A DNA stretch of 64,000 nt, from positions 372,001-436,000 of the forward strand of contig NZ_BNJJ01000003.1 in the NCBI RefSeq assembly GCF_016587435.1. Reading direction: 5' to 3'. The position numbers were made by a program, and so were the translations under genes. Position 1 is the first letter of the stretch; every line of letters starts with the position of its first letter. The DNA comes from Dictyobacter formicarum. Its GTDB lineage: Bacteria; Chloroflexota; Ktedonobacteria; Ktedonobacterales; Ktedonobacteraceae. Positions 1-9,112 of this stretch are shown here, piece after piece. The notes under the pieces were generated by a model. The model worked only from the letters and a program-made list of their open reading frames with translations. It was not told where the DNA came from and did not search any database.

Positions 1-1554
1 AATATGCCGTTCCTTGTAATGAGCTATGCTCCTCATGGTTCGCTACGACAACGCTATCCTAAAGGCACGATGCTACCACCTGGCCTGGTTGTTGTTTTTG
101 TTAAACAGATCGCCAGTGCGCTGCATGTTGCGCATAGTGCCCGGCTGATTCACCGCGATATTAAACCCGAGAATATTTTGCTGGGTCGCAATGATGAGAT
201 CCTGCTGAGTGATTTTGGGCTGGCAATTGTGACTCAGAGTTCGTCGCACAATCAGCTACGCGATGTGTCTGGTACGATCGCGTATATGGCGCCAGAACAG
301 GCCAGAGGCAAGCCACTGCCTGCCAGCGATCAATATGCCCTGGCGATTATGGCTTATGAGTGGCTCAGCGGTAAACGCCCTTTCAATGGCACGTATGAGG
401 AAGTGGTCGTGCAACATGCCTTTACGCGCCCTTCTTCGCTGTCCCAGGATCTGTCCTCGATTACGCCGGCACTGGAAGCGGTAATTATGCGCGCGCTGGA
501 AAAGGAGCCACATTTGCGCTTCAGCAGCGTGTTGGACTTTGCTCGTACGCTAGAAGAAACGTATCTGGCGGAAAAAAACGTTACAGTGTTACCCTCTCTG
601 CCAGTATCAGAGCTAACCCTGGCCCCTGCTCCTGGCATGCTTCTCTTGCAAAATGAGCACTCGCCTACAACTGAACCCGGCAACGGCAATGTCGTTTATG
701 CCGTCGCCTGGTCTCCGGATAAACGACGCTTTGCCTATGGAGGTCGTGAGCGCATCATCCAGGTTCGTGGTGCGACAACGGGAGATAGCACGCTCCTCTA
801 CAAAGAACACATGAGCAGCGTTACCAGCATTGCCTGGTCGCCCGATGGACGCTGGATTGCATCTGCCAGTCTGGATAGAACTATCCATATATGGAATACA
901 AGTACTGGCCAGTGTCAGGCTATTTACACGGGTCATGCAGGTATGGTACTGGCCCTGGCGTGGTCCCCTGATAGCCAGTACCTGGCCTCAGCCAGCAATG
1001 GACCAGATAATCATGTGCATATCTGGAATGCTAGTAGTGGGCAGCTCCAACTGCTCTATCCAGGCCATTCTCACTGGGTGCGCGCCATTGCCTGGTCGCC
1101 TAATGGTAAGGCGGTGGCTTCGGGCGCCTGGCACGATATTCACATCTGGGATTGCCAGCAGGGTAAGAAGCACTTTAGCTATCGTGGTCATCCTAGCTGG
1201 GTGCGTGCCATTCATTGGTCCACCCATGGTACCCGTATCGCGTCAGCCGGTGAGGATAACACGGTCCAGGTCTGGGAACCGCTGAATAAGGGTCATCAAC
1301 TCTGCCAGTATCGTGGCCATAGTAGCTGGATCTGCAGTGTCCTCTGGTCGCCCGATAGCGCCTGGATTGCCTCTGCCAGTAAGGATCAACAGGTGCATAT
1401 CTGGGATGCCAGCAACGCCGGTAATGCCTCGGTCCATCATGTGCGCTCATCTTCGGCCTACGCTATCACCTGGTTAGCAGACAGTACGCATGTGGTGTCC
1501 GCCAATGGCAACGGCACCGTCCAGGTCTGGCAAGTCAAAAATGACCAGCATTAA
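1..1554 (+). CDS. Ser/Thr protein kinase with C-terminal WD40 propeller (5' partial)
   Basis: The frame is open at the first base of the window, so the gene begins upstream and the kinase N-lobe (glycine loop, VAIK lysine) is outside. Counting from the Met at position 4, HRDIKPEN lies at 50-57, DFG at 70-72 and APEQ near 97-100, so the catalytic loop, metal-binding Asp and activation segment are intact. From about residue 226 to the end there are seven WD40 repeats with the IAWSPDG...IHIW pattern, enough for one closed propeller. No membrane segment separates the two parts, so the protein is probably cytosolic and the propeller a protein-docking platform. Kinase-WD40 fusions are frequent in large-genome Chloroflexota and cyanobacteria. 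The substrate cannot be told from sequence. Confidence 0.9.
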   Translation, partial: NMPFLVMSYAPHGSLRQRYPKGTMLPPGLVVVFVKQIASALHVAHSARLIHRDIKPENILLGRNDEILLSDFGLAIVTQSSSHNQLRDVSGTIAYMAPEQARGKPLPASDQYALAIMAYEWLSGKRPFNGTYEEVVVQHAFTRPSSLSQDLSSITPALEAVIMRALEKEPHLRFSSVLDFARTLEETYLAEKNVTVLPSLPVSELTLAPAPGMLLLQNEHSPTTEPGNGNVVYAVAWSPDKRRFAYGGRERIIQVRGATTGDSTLLYKEHMSSVTSIAWSPDGRWIASASLDRTIHIWNTSTGQCQAIYTGHAGMVLALAWSPDSQYLASASNGPDNHVHIWNASSGQLQLLYPGHSHWVRAIAWSPNGKAVASGAWHDIHIWDCQQGKKHFSYRGHPSWVRAIHWSTHGTRIASAGEDNTVQVWEPLNKGHQLCQYRGHSSWICSVLWSPDSAWIASASKDQQVHIWDASNAGNASVHHVRSSSAYAITWLADSTHVVSANGNGTVQVWQVKNDQH

Positions 1555-1570
1555 CTAAATTCACGTTTTA

Positions 1571-1614
1571 AACAAAAAATGGAGAAGATTCGTCATCTTC
1601 TCCATTTTTTGTTT
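1571..1614. terminator. bidirectional terminator hairpin
   Basis: The stem pairs ATGGAGAAGAT with ATCTTCTCCAT around a short loop and is flanked by an A-run on the left and a T-run on the right. It therefore works as a Rho-independent terminator for the kinase gene (+) and for the convergent peptidase gene (-). Confidence 0.85.
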
Positions 1615-1633
1615 ATTAGCCTGCGGTAAATGC

Positions 1634-2995
1634 CTAGCGGGGCGGCTGAGCTAAAAGTGGTATTAAAAAGCCTGCTTTAGGCGTGCCCCAACCCGTTACT
1701 GGATCCCAGCCCTGTGTGGCGCTAAAGCCTCCCACTTTTCCCTGCTTGTTATCACCAACAGTAATGTCGTTGAACGCCTGGTTGTAGAGAAGCGAGTTGC
1801 TACCAATTTTATAGAGCGTATCATTCAGAAAACCCAGTGGATGGCCGGCCATCTGGTTGGCAACCGCGATCATCCCTGCCCACTGTGGGGCGCCAGCACT
1901 GGTCCCACCAAACATATAATAGCCCGGCTCGGGCATAAAACCTAGGTACACGGGAACACTGGTTAACGGATCACCATTGAAGGCAATGTCAGGTATACCA
2001 CGATAACCATGAGATTGATTATACAGAGTAGAAGGTAGATACCGCTTCTGAAATAGGGGCTGTCTGTAAATTTTGCTGTAGCCACCGCCGGTCGCACTTC
2101 CAGTCCCTTCATTCCAGACCGTTTCACGCTGATAATTGCCGGAAGTGTCGGCATACAGACTGGTGCCACCTACCGCTGTTACCCATGGCGAATCAGCCGG
2201 GAAACCAACCGTTGGAAAGGGATAGTTGTTACCGTTGACGTCTGGGTTGACCGAGCCACTATCACCTGCCGAGGCCAGCAAAGTCACATGCTGGCGGGTC
2301 GCTTTTTCATAAAATTTGTCAAAATCCTGCATCGCTTTTTTGCCTGCGGGCGTAAACAGAGTCTCTTCTGTAGTTCCCCAGCTTTGCGAAAAAATTGTGC
2401 CCAGGTGATGATCCAGGGCATACTGCTCCAGTTTGAGGAATTCTGGCAGACCCTGTACACCTTGCGTCTCAGAGACTGGACTGGTAAGCAGGACGATACT
2501 GGCTTCTGGCGCCAGCGCATGGGCCCATTGCACGTCCATATCTGTCTCTTGCGCCCAACCAACCTGGTCGCTGTTATTCTGATCCAATTTTACCGTGCCC
2601 AGAGGATGTAGAACCTTAAAAGAGGGCGGATCAGGCAGTCCGTAGTCAGCATCGAATTGTTTTAAATCTTTGAGAGGGTCCGGACTCCCAAACGAGTCAA
2701 TGATCACTATCGTTTGTCCGGCACCGGTAAAACCAGCATTCAAAAGTGCATTTAAGCCGTATGCGGTGCGAATTTCATTTGGACTATAGCAGGATAGTTG
2801 CATTTGTGATCGACAATCGGCATCCACCGGAGGGGTCTTTAATTTCCAGTGTACAAGTTGTTTGCCTCTGGCCATATGAGTCAGAGCACCTGGAGAGGCA
2901 TGCCGCTGAATTGAGGTGCTCATCAGTGGTGCTGCACAGCACAATAGGACCAATAAAAACACCAGAGGTTGACTTAGACGCGAAATATATTGCAT
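1634..2995 (-). CDS. secreted sedolisin-like (S53) serine-carboxyl peptidase
   Basis: Sedolisins are subtilisin-fold endopeptidases, usually acid-active and secreted, with a Ser-Glu-Asp triad. An upstream in-frame ATG exists at 3028, but the ATG at 2995 follows a GTGAGGG ribosome site and gives a clean signal peptide (MQYISRLSQPLVFLLVLLCC). From this start, the ETDMD motif supplies Glu150 and Asp154, GGTSAGAPQW supplies Ser366, ASAGDSGS gives the oxyanion Asp, and DITVGDN plus the C-terminal Gly-rich segment looks like the calcium site. The catalytic domain starts near residue 60, so the ~170-residue propeptide usual in S53 enzymes is missing. Monocistronic. The family call is firm; the substrate is unknown. 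Confidence 0.88.
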   Translation of the reverse strand: MQYISRLSQPLVFLLVLLCCAAPLMSTSIQRHASPGALTHMARGKQLVHWKLKTPPVDADCRSQMQLSCYSPNEIRTAYGLNALLNAGFTGAGQTIVIIDSFGSPDPLKDLKQFDADYGLPDPPSFKVLHPLGTVKLDQNNSDQVGWAQETDMDVQWAHALAPEASIVLLTSPVSETQGVQGLPEFLKLEQYALDHHLGTIFSQSWGTTEETLFTPAGKKAMQDFDKFYEKATRQHVTLLASAGDSGSVNPDVNGNNYPFPTVGFPADSPWVTAVGGTSLYADTSGNYQRETVWNEGTGSATGGGYSKIYRQPLFQKRYLPSTLYNQSHGYRGIPDIAFNGDPLTSVPVYLGFMPEPGYYMFGGTSAGAPQWAGMIAVANQMAGHPLGFLNDTLYKIGSNSLLYNQAFNDITVGDNKQGKVGGFSATQGWDPVTGWGTPKAGFLIPLLAQPPR

Positions 2996-3702
2996 GGGTT
3001 CCCTCACTACATATATCCTTTCTACCATACGACATACGCTGTTGGCACGTACGTATCATCCATCACTAATTCCCTTAAGGTCATTATATAGATTAGCCCT
3101 TTATACTCCATTCCTGTTTTCGTGTCCTTCGATCTATGCCTGTTTTCCTGGGTGCAAGCACAAGGAAATGGGCATTGCAAAGCAAAGAAATGTTCGTTTT
3201 CCACTATAGAGGAGACAAAAGTCCTGTCATTCCTGGGCATATTGGCGCAGATAACAAGACCAATAGCTTCCCATATAACCAGTACTGACGGCATTTCATG
3301 AAGAAGGACTTCGGTAATACCTGCATTGACATTACAGAGCAAGATATGCTAGAGTTCCACTCGGCTCCTTTTCTTTTTATTAATCAATGTATGGGTTATC
3401 ATCAGCTTGTGCTTTCAGTCAACGAGGCACCCGAGGTACCACTCCAGACAAATACGCTCAATAGCAAAATTAAATCGTCAGCCTGGCATCAGTTGTTACT
3501 GGCTTTTTCAGGCTCAGTCTATGTGTCCACTTTAATAGCCATCTAATCCTCGCCGCTGAGGTCAAGATCTTACCAGACACATTTTTCTCTCTTTACTGGC
3601 CATCGTCAGGCCACCTTTAATGGTTGTTGCCTGATCGAGCATTTTTGTGATGAGTTTTAAGTCAACGTTATATACAAAATCAATTAGGATGGAAAAACAC
3701 CA
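2996..3702. other. intergenic region between divergent genes, no feature recognised
   Basis: About 700 bases between the peptidase gene (-) and the next + gene. An 82-codon ORF (3298-3546) lacks a ribosome site and any recognisable domain, so it is not called. The upstream region of both genes must lie here, but I see no near-consensus promoter. Confidence 0.4.
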
Positions 3703-4194
3703 ATGATTGCAGACCAAACCCTCGTTTCAAACTGGCATGTGCAAGAAGATGCACTCGTGCAGACAGAGTTTTCTCATGGAGAGCGGACTATATTAAAAGG
3801 TTCTTTACTGGAGCAGTTCGAATTTGGAGCCACCTTGCGACTGAGTGAGCATAATGAGGATACCACCCCTGCCCTGGGCATTCTGGCTCAATATAGTGAA
3901 CAGGAGAAACTCTATGTACGCCTGCTCAAGCGACAAGAGCGCTGGACTCTGGCCGTAGAGAGCATGGGCATTGCTCCAGTCGTCAATCGTGTCATTAGCT
4001 TACCCGATACCTTCAATCCCACTGAATGGCATACGCTGCACCTCGTGCAGGATCAGGCACAGACCCATATTCATCTGGATGGTTCAGAGGTACTGTCAAT
4101 TACTGAAACGGCCCGCCCGGCCCAGCCAGGCCTGGTAACCGTCAATGCCGCCGCCGCATTCAGCCGTGTCTGGCAAACTGAGGTTAGCGCTTAA
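3703..4194 (+). CDS. conserved hypothetical protein, concanavalin A-like fold suspected
   Basis: A 163-residue protein without signal peptide or membrane segment. The alternation of short beta strands, with an ending of the form WHTLHLVQDQAQTHIHLDGSEVL...ARPAQPGLVTVNAAAAFSRV, resembles the jelly-roll repeat seen in LamG / DUF1080-like modules, where a ligand is held between two beta sheets. This is a pattern impression, not a family match. It is preceded by a weak purine-rich site (GGATGG) and stands alone, followed by a palindromic element. No catalytic motif is visible. Confidence 0.55.
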   Translation: MIADQTLVSNWHVQEDALVQTEFSHGERTILKGSLLEQFEFGATLRLSEHNEDTTPALGILAQYSEQEKLYVRLLKRQERWTLAVESMGIAPVVNRVISLPDTFNPTEWHTLHLVQDQAQTHIHLDGSEVLSITETARPAQPGLVTVNAAAAFSRVWQTEVSA

Positions 4195-4201
4195 AAATAA
4201 G

Positions 4202-4460
4202 CTGCTTCCCAGTGCACTGGGAAGCAGTTCACCCCCTTGCGGGCGCATGTACCCAGGGCCTATGTTATTCAGTTCTGCATAAAGAGCTCATGGAGCTCTT
4301 TATGCAGAACTGAATATAAATTTTTAAGAACTAAAGTTATATGTGGTGTTGCAAGAAATGCGCATATGCGCATTTCTTGCAACACCACATATAACTTTTT
4401 TGAGCGCCGTAGGCGCGTATCGTCAGGGGCCGAAGGCGCGAAAAGCAAGCTTTTCGCGCC
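4202..4460. repeat. palindromic intergenic element, copy A (multiple hairpins)
   Basis: Four palindromes lie side by side between two convergent genes: 4202-4227 (CTGCTTCCC arms), 4267-4315 (23-bp arms, 3-nt loop), 4333-4398 (perfect 33-bp arms, no loop, tip ATGCGCAT) and 4435-4460 (GGCGCGAAAAGC arms). After the 33-bp palindrome comes the conserved module TGAGCGCCGTAGGCGCG...CGTCAGGGGCCG (4401-4442), shared with the other copies. The last hairpin ends at the base before the stop codon of the minus-strand DUF4870-like gene. No clear terminal repeat is visible in this copy. Confidence 0.85.
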
Positions 4461-5042
4461 TTACTTCACTGTCCCCCGGGTATCGCCATTAGCGAAACGC
4501 TCTGCCCAGTCGCCAACAAATGGTAGTTTGACATATTTACCGTTCATGGCACCGACCACTCCTACAAACCAGCCAATCGCGACAATAATGTGCATGAGCA
4601 CAAAAGCAAAAATGGCAAAGCCGCTCAAGAAGAAAATGTGTGCATGAATAATGTTAAGAAACGCAATAAAGAAGACTGTGTAGCCTCCAAAGAACAAGAA
4701 AGATTGCATAGCATGAAAACGAATAAAGCGATTATCTTTGACGAAGAGCAGCAATAGCATGCCGGTTAGCCAACCAGCCAGATAGCTGAGGATGGCGACC
4801 AGTTTAGCTTCAGCTGTTGGCCCCTGTCGCATAAGCACAAAGTTGGTGCCAAACAGAGGAGGCACAGTATAAAAAGGTTGCGAGGGCCCACTAGCCTGGC
4901 CACCTGTCTGACTGTTGTAAAATTGCTGCTCATAGCTTTGAGGATCAGGCTGTGCCGCATCAGGCTGTGCCGCGCTATAACTGGTTGTATAATTCTGCTC
5001 CTGCTGCATATTTTCATGTGCAGGACGATATGATTGCTGCAT
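4461..5042 (-). CDS. DUF4870-like membrane protein with Gln/Pro-rich N-terminus
   Basis: 193 residues from the ATG at 5042, chosen over an ATG 21 bases upstream because AAAAGGAG sits 8 bases before it. Residues 1-80 are hydrophilic and rich in Gln, Pro and Ala (a duplicated AAQPDAAQPD stretch). The rest holds three to four hydrophobic segments typical of DUF4870, including AKLVAILSYLAGWLTGMLLLLFVKD-type and FHAMQSFLFFGGYTVFFIAF-type helices. The function of this family is unknown. A paralogue with the same layout is at 23891-24532. The stop codon directly touches the palindromic element. Confidence 0.8.
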   Translation of the reverse strand: MQQSYRPAHENMQQEQNYTTSYSAAQPDAAQPDPQSYEQQFYNSQTGGQASGPSQPFYTVPPLFGTNFVLMRQGPTAEAKLVAILSYLAGWLTGMLLLLFVKDNRFIRFHAMQSFLFFGGYTVFFIAFLNIIHAHIFFLSGFAIFAFVLMHIIVAIGWFVGVVGAMNGKYVKLPFVGDWAERFANGDTRGTVK

Positions 5043-5212
5043 GAGAACTGCTCCTTTTCTCATTGATTGACTTATTCATTATTCATAGCTTCAATAATGA
5101 CAGTATAAAATTGAAATGTGGAGAAAATATCGCAAATTTGTCACAAATTTGTCGCAGTCCATAGATCGGGTAGCATTAACTGTTCAGGCATAAGCGTTAC
5201 TTAGACATAAAT

Positions 5213-5243
5213 AAAAAGAGCCGCCTGCAGTATTGCAGACGGC
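5213..5243 (-). terminator. Rho-independent terminator of the tricorn-like gene
   Basis: On the minus strand GCCGTCTGCAATACTGCAGGCGGC is a stem with a short loop, followed by TCTTTTTATTT. It lies 20 bases past the stop codon at 5266. Confidence 0.85.
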
Positions 5244-5265
5244 CATAGTATAGCTGGGGAGCGAG

Positions 5266-8200
5266 CTAGTGATTGAGTCGACCTAGCCTGGGACGCTCAC
5301 CAGGTTTGGGTTCGAGGGTAGGATACTCATTCACCAGACGCAGTGCTTCGGCAAGGGCCCGCTCAAGTTGTGGGTCAACCTCCCGCACAAAATCCTGTGG
5401 TGCAATATCCACTTCAATATCTGGATCAGTGCCATAGTTCTCTACATTCCAACCCACATCTTTGAACCAGAAAGAGAATTCGGGCTGGGTGGTCACTGTT
5501 CCATCTACCAGCTTATGACGGGGATGGATGCCAATCACACCACCCCAGGTACGTTTGCCAATCAAGGGACCAAGGCCCATTAATTTAAAGCTATGGCTGA
5601 AGATATCTCCATCTGAACCAGCGTGCTCATTGGTTAAAGCAACCATTGGTCCACGGGGCGATTCACCAGGATAGGGCTCGGGCTTTCCCCAGCGTGGAAA
5701 GTCATAGCCAATACGGCGCCGCGCTAACTTTTCGAGTAGCAATCCGGAAACATTACCTCCACCATTCCATCGTACGTCTACCAGCAACGCGGGATAGTCG
5801 TATTCAGACAGGTAGCCGCGATGGAACTCGGCATAACCATTGCCTCCCATGTCGGGAATATGGATGTAGCCAACGCGGTTGTCGGACAATTTGTGAACCA
5901 TACGCCGATTGCTCTCTACCCACTCACGATAGCGGGCCAGCGTCTCGCTGGCCAGGGCCTTGACCACTACAACACGGCTCTCTTTGGTCTCAGCGTCCTC
6001 AATAGTTAGCTGCACTTCGTTGCCAGCCTGATTCACCAGCAGTTCCTGGGGACCCCGATTAGGCCCAACGCGTTGGCCGTTGATCGCTAAGACGGCATCG
6101 TTGACCTTCACATTCAAACCAGGACTGGTAAATGGTGAAGTCGTCTGGCTGTCGGAGGGATCTCCCTTTACGATGCGGGCAATGCGATAACGTTCCTGTT
6201 CGGCATCATACACCCAGTCGACGCCGAGAAAGCCCTGGCGATAATGGGGACCATGCCGTACGTCGCCTCCCATTTCATAGGCATGCGAGGTACCCAGTTC
6301 TCCATGCAGTTCCCAGAGGAGATCTGAAAGCTCTGAGCGCGAGCTGATACGCTCAACCAGGGGAGCATATTGCTGATAGATAGCTTCCCAATCAATGCCA
6401 GACATATCTTCAGACCAGAACTGTTCGCGTTGCAGGCGCCAGGCTTCAGCAAACATCTGCTTCCACTCGGCAAATGGTTGGACCGAAACTTTGACGCGCT
6501 GCAGGTCAATCCAGCCGCTTTCCCGGCTGGCTCGTTCGTTGCTATTATGCTCGGGCTTCAACTTGTCGCCAGCTTTGATAACGCGGAGCCGATGCTGGTT
6601 AAGATAAACCAGGACCTTGTTATCGCGGGAGAGATCAAAGCTGCTTACGCCGTCGAATAGCTTCTCGGTCTTATAATTCTCAAAATCGTAGTATTCCAGT
6701 GAGCCTTTGGAGCGCGTTGTGTTGTTCAGTGCCCCTTCCACTGGATGTGAGAGGAAGAGGGCCTTGCCTTTTACGCCACGAATTTGCGTGTAACGCCCTT
6801 CCGAAACGGGAAATGGCAAGATGCGCTCGCTGATGCCGTCCAGGTCAATAGTAATTGCTGCGCCCTTTTTGGCCCCCTCTTCCTTCTTCTCTTTGTTCTC
6901 CTGGCTACCATCTTTCGGAGCTTCAGTCTCGCTCTGAGCCTTTTTCTCGCCGCCCTCTTCTTTCTCCTTATCTTTCTCTTTTTCTTTCTCGTCGGGAGCT
7001 TTAGACTCAGGAATAAATGGAGAGCGCTGATCTTTGCGCAGGATAATGACATACGGCTTGACGCCGCGTGGAAAACCTAAATCAAAGTGGAGATTGTCGT
7101 GTACAGGATTAAAAACGCGCTGACCCAGGAAGTAGAGGTATTTGCCTTCTGGATCAAAGGCCGGGTCGGTGTCCTGCAGAATGGGATCAGTTACCTGGTG
7201 CGTCTCGCCCGTCTCAATCTTACAGAGCTTGATAGCGGTCTTATTCGATGAGAGGGCAAAGCCATAGGCAATCCAGGCACCATCGGGCGACCAGGCAACG
7301 CCATCGATGCGACCAGCATCACTACGATCCAGCACCTGCGAGGTTCCTTTATCCAGGTTTACCATTAGCAATTCGTTACGGTGATTGGCGATCGCCACGA
7401 CATTCTCGGTGGGAGAAACGACGAGGTTGGTGACGCGGCCCAGATCAATGTCGGAAAAGGTTCGGGGTTCCGACACCGCGTCGGGCGTAAAAATGATCAG
7501 TTCTTCACGGCCCGGCGCGTCATGGATAGCGACCAGACACTTGCCATCAACGAGCCATTCTAAGAAGCGATAGCGTACGCCGTCGGGTTCACCATATTGT
7601 AAAACCGGTCCCTCCCAGTTGCCAAATGTAAAGGCTTTGCCGCGCGTGGTCAGGGCCAACATATGCCCTTGAGGATGAAGGGCGTAGGAGTCAATATAAT
7701 TGGCGGCCTGTACGAATTTGCGGCTGCGCTGAGTGCGGATGCTGGGCAAGGAAATCTCTAGATGCTGTAGCTCCTCATTGCGGGGATCAAACAGGTAGAG
7801 GTCGGCGGCTGCATGATAAACCAGGCGTGTGCCATCGGTTGAGAGGTGGCGCGCATAGAAGTCAGTATGGTGCGTATGCTGGCGCAGATCTTCGCCTTCA
7901 GGCGTACAGGAATAGATGTTTCCCACACCCTCATGGTCCGAGAGAAAGTAGATGCGCTCACCGATCCAGCAGGGATCGGCTACGTTGCCATTAAGTTGTA
8001 ACAAACGCTTAAAATTGCCATCTCCATTACGGTCACACCACAAATGGCCTGCCGTGCCACCACGATAACGCTTCCAGTGCGAGAACTCGCGAATATTGAT
8101 ATTGCGACCGATGACCACGCCGCCATCACGGCTATAAGATATGTCGTTGGCCATACCCAGCGGCAACAAGCGTGGCATGCCCCCCGTTGGCTTGATCGCA

Positions 8201-8553
8201 TAGATAACTTCAAAGCGTCCCGCGAACTGGCCTGCATTACTGGAATAGAGAATCTCTTCTCCATCAGGTGACCAACCGAGCACACGGCAATTGCCTGCCT
8301 GGAAGGTCAAGCGCTGGGCAGGCCCTCCCTGGGCGGGCATAACATAAACTTCGCTGGGACCCTCTTCACGGCCGACAAAGGCTAATAATTGGCCATCAGG
8401 AGAAAAATGGGGATATCTTACTTCTCCAACTCCTGCGGTTAAACGTTCGGCTCGCCCTCCTTCGGTTGCAACGACCCAGAGATCATCTTCAGCGACGAAG
8501 ACGATTTGATTCTGGAAAATATTTGGAAAACGTACGTAACCCTGTGATGGCAT
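5266..8553 (-). CDS. tricorn-type protease (beta-propellers, PDZ, S41 peptidase)
   Basis: 1095 residues, close to archaeal tricorn (about 1070). The order is N-terminal PD40/WD40-like propellers (WVVATEGGRAERLT, FSPDGQLLAFVG, WSPDGEEILY) to about residue 510, a very charged Lys/Glu insert at about 520-575, a helical part (AEAWRLQREQFWSEDM), a PDZ domain (FLGVDW...VNDAVLAINGQRV) and a C-terminal S41 core with nucleophile Ser near 980 in NEHAGSDGD. Tricorn cuts peptides released by larger proteases. No signal peptide is present, so it is likely cytosolic, as expected. The start is MPSQGYVRFPNIF; the upstream site AAGGAGT is close by. The gene is monocistronic with its own terminator. Confidence 0.93.
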   Translation of the reverse strand: MPSQGYVRFPNIFQNQIVFVAEDDLWVVATEGGRAERLTAGVGEVRYPHFSPDGQLLAFVGREEGPSEVYVMPAQGGPAQRLTFQAGNCRVLGWSPDGEEILYSSNAGQFAGRFEVIYAIKPTGGMPRLLPLGMANDISYSRDGGVVIGRNINIREFSHWKRYRGGTAGHLWCDRNGDGNFKRLLQLNGNVADPCWIGERIYFLSDHEGVGNIYSCTPEGEDLRQHTHHTDFYARHLSTDGTRLVYHAAADLYLFDPRNEELQHLEISLPSIRTQRSRKFVQAANYIDSYALHPQGHMLALTTRGKAFTFGNWEGPVLQYGEPDGVRYRFLEWLVDGKCLVAIHDAPGREELIIFTPDAVSEPRTFSDIDLGRVTNLVVSPTENVVAIANHRNELLMVNLDKGTSQVLDRSDAGRIDGVAWSPDGAWIAYGFALSSNKTAIKLCKIETGETHQVTDPILQDTDPAFDPEGKYLYFLGQRVFNPVHDNLHFDLGFPRGVKPYVIILRKDQRSPFIPESKAPDEKEKEKDKEKEEGGEKKAQSETEAPKDGSQENKEKKEEGAKKGAAITIDLDGISERILPFPVSEGRYTQIRGVKGKALFLSHPVEGALNNTTRSKGSLEYYDFENYKTEKLFDGVSSFDLSRDNKVLVYLNQHRLRVIKAGDKLKPEHNSNERASRESGWIDLQRVKVSVQPFAEWKQMFAEAWRLQREQFWSEDMSGIDWEAIYQQYAPLVERISSRSELSDLLWELHGELGTSHAYEMGGDVRHGPHYRQGFLGVDWVYDAEQERYRIARIVKGDPSDSQTTSPFTSPGLNVKVNDAVLAINGQRVGPNRGPQELLVNQAGNEVQLTIEDAETKESRVVVVKALASETLARYREWVESNRRMVHKLSDNRVGYIHIPDMGGNGYAEFHRGYLSEYDYPALLVDVRWNGGGNVSGLLLEKLARRRIGYDFPRWGKPEPYPGESPRGPMVALTNEHAGSDGDIFSHSFKLMGLGPLIGKRTWGGVIGIHPRHKLVDGTVTTQPEFSFWFKDVGWNVENYGTDPDIEVDIAPQDFVREVDPQLERALAEALRLVNEYPTLEPKPGERPRLGRLNH

Positions 8554-9112
8554 GCTGACTCCTTACCTGAAGTGTACGTGAGGACATGTGTACACGGCTT
8601 TGCTATTCATCAACAAATAGAGCATTATTTGAATGCCTATACCTTCTCGCCTAACTGAAATATGCATAGGTGGAATATAGTTGCACCAGTTACGGTATAT
8701 ATTGGATGAACTATATTGTAGCATAGCAATGGCCAGATCGTCTAAATATGGATCTCAATCGGCTTATCAACGGCGCTATGAGCATATTTCGTTTCCATGA
8801 ACATGGGAATCATCTCTCTGGCGTGCAGACGCGAGCTGTATAGTTTTCGAACACGCTCTACAGTAAATTAAACGCGCTTCTACTAGAAAATTATTAACTC
8901 TAGCATATCTTCGTCTTCCTGGAAGGAGGAAAATCCACTTTAGTTGCTAGAAAATTGTGATATTCTCTGAAACACGTCAGGCATATAAAATAAGATATTG
9001 GAACAAACAACGACGATAAATGAAAATCTTGCTATCTATTCACTGCTGACATAGAATAAAGCCTGATAGAAACACAGAGCTGTGCGAGCTATTTTTATAT
9101 GGAGAGACAAAG
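8554..9112. other. divergent intergenic region with a degenerate element end
   Basis: About 560 AT-rich bases between divergent genes, so promoters for both must lie here. At 8843-8859 GTTTTCGAACACGCTCT matches the terminal repeat of element copy G (GTTTTCAAACACGCTCT) with one change, but no partner end or palindrome is nearby; it may be a remnant. Nothing else was recognised. Confidence 0.4.

Noticed and set aside
3298..3546. 82-codon + strand ORF
   Set aside because: No ribosome site, no recognisable domain, isolated in a divergent intergenic region.
4237..4647. + strand ORF running through palindromic element A
   Set aside because: Made of hairpin DNA and antisense of the DUF4870-like gene; no ribosome site.
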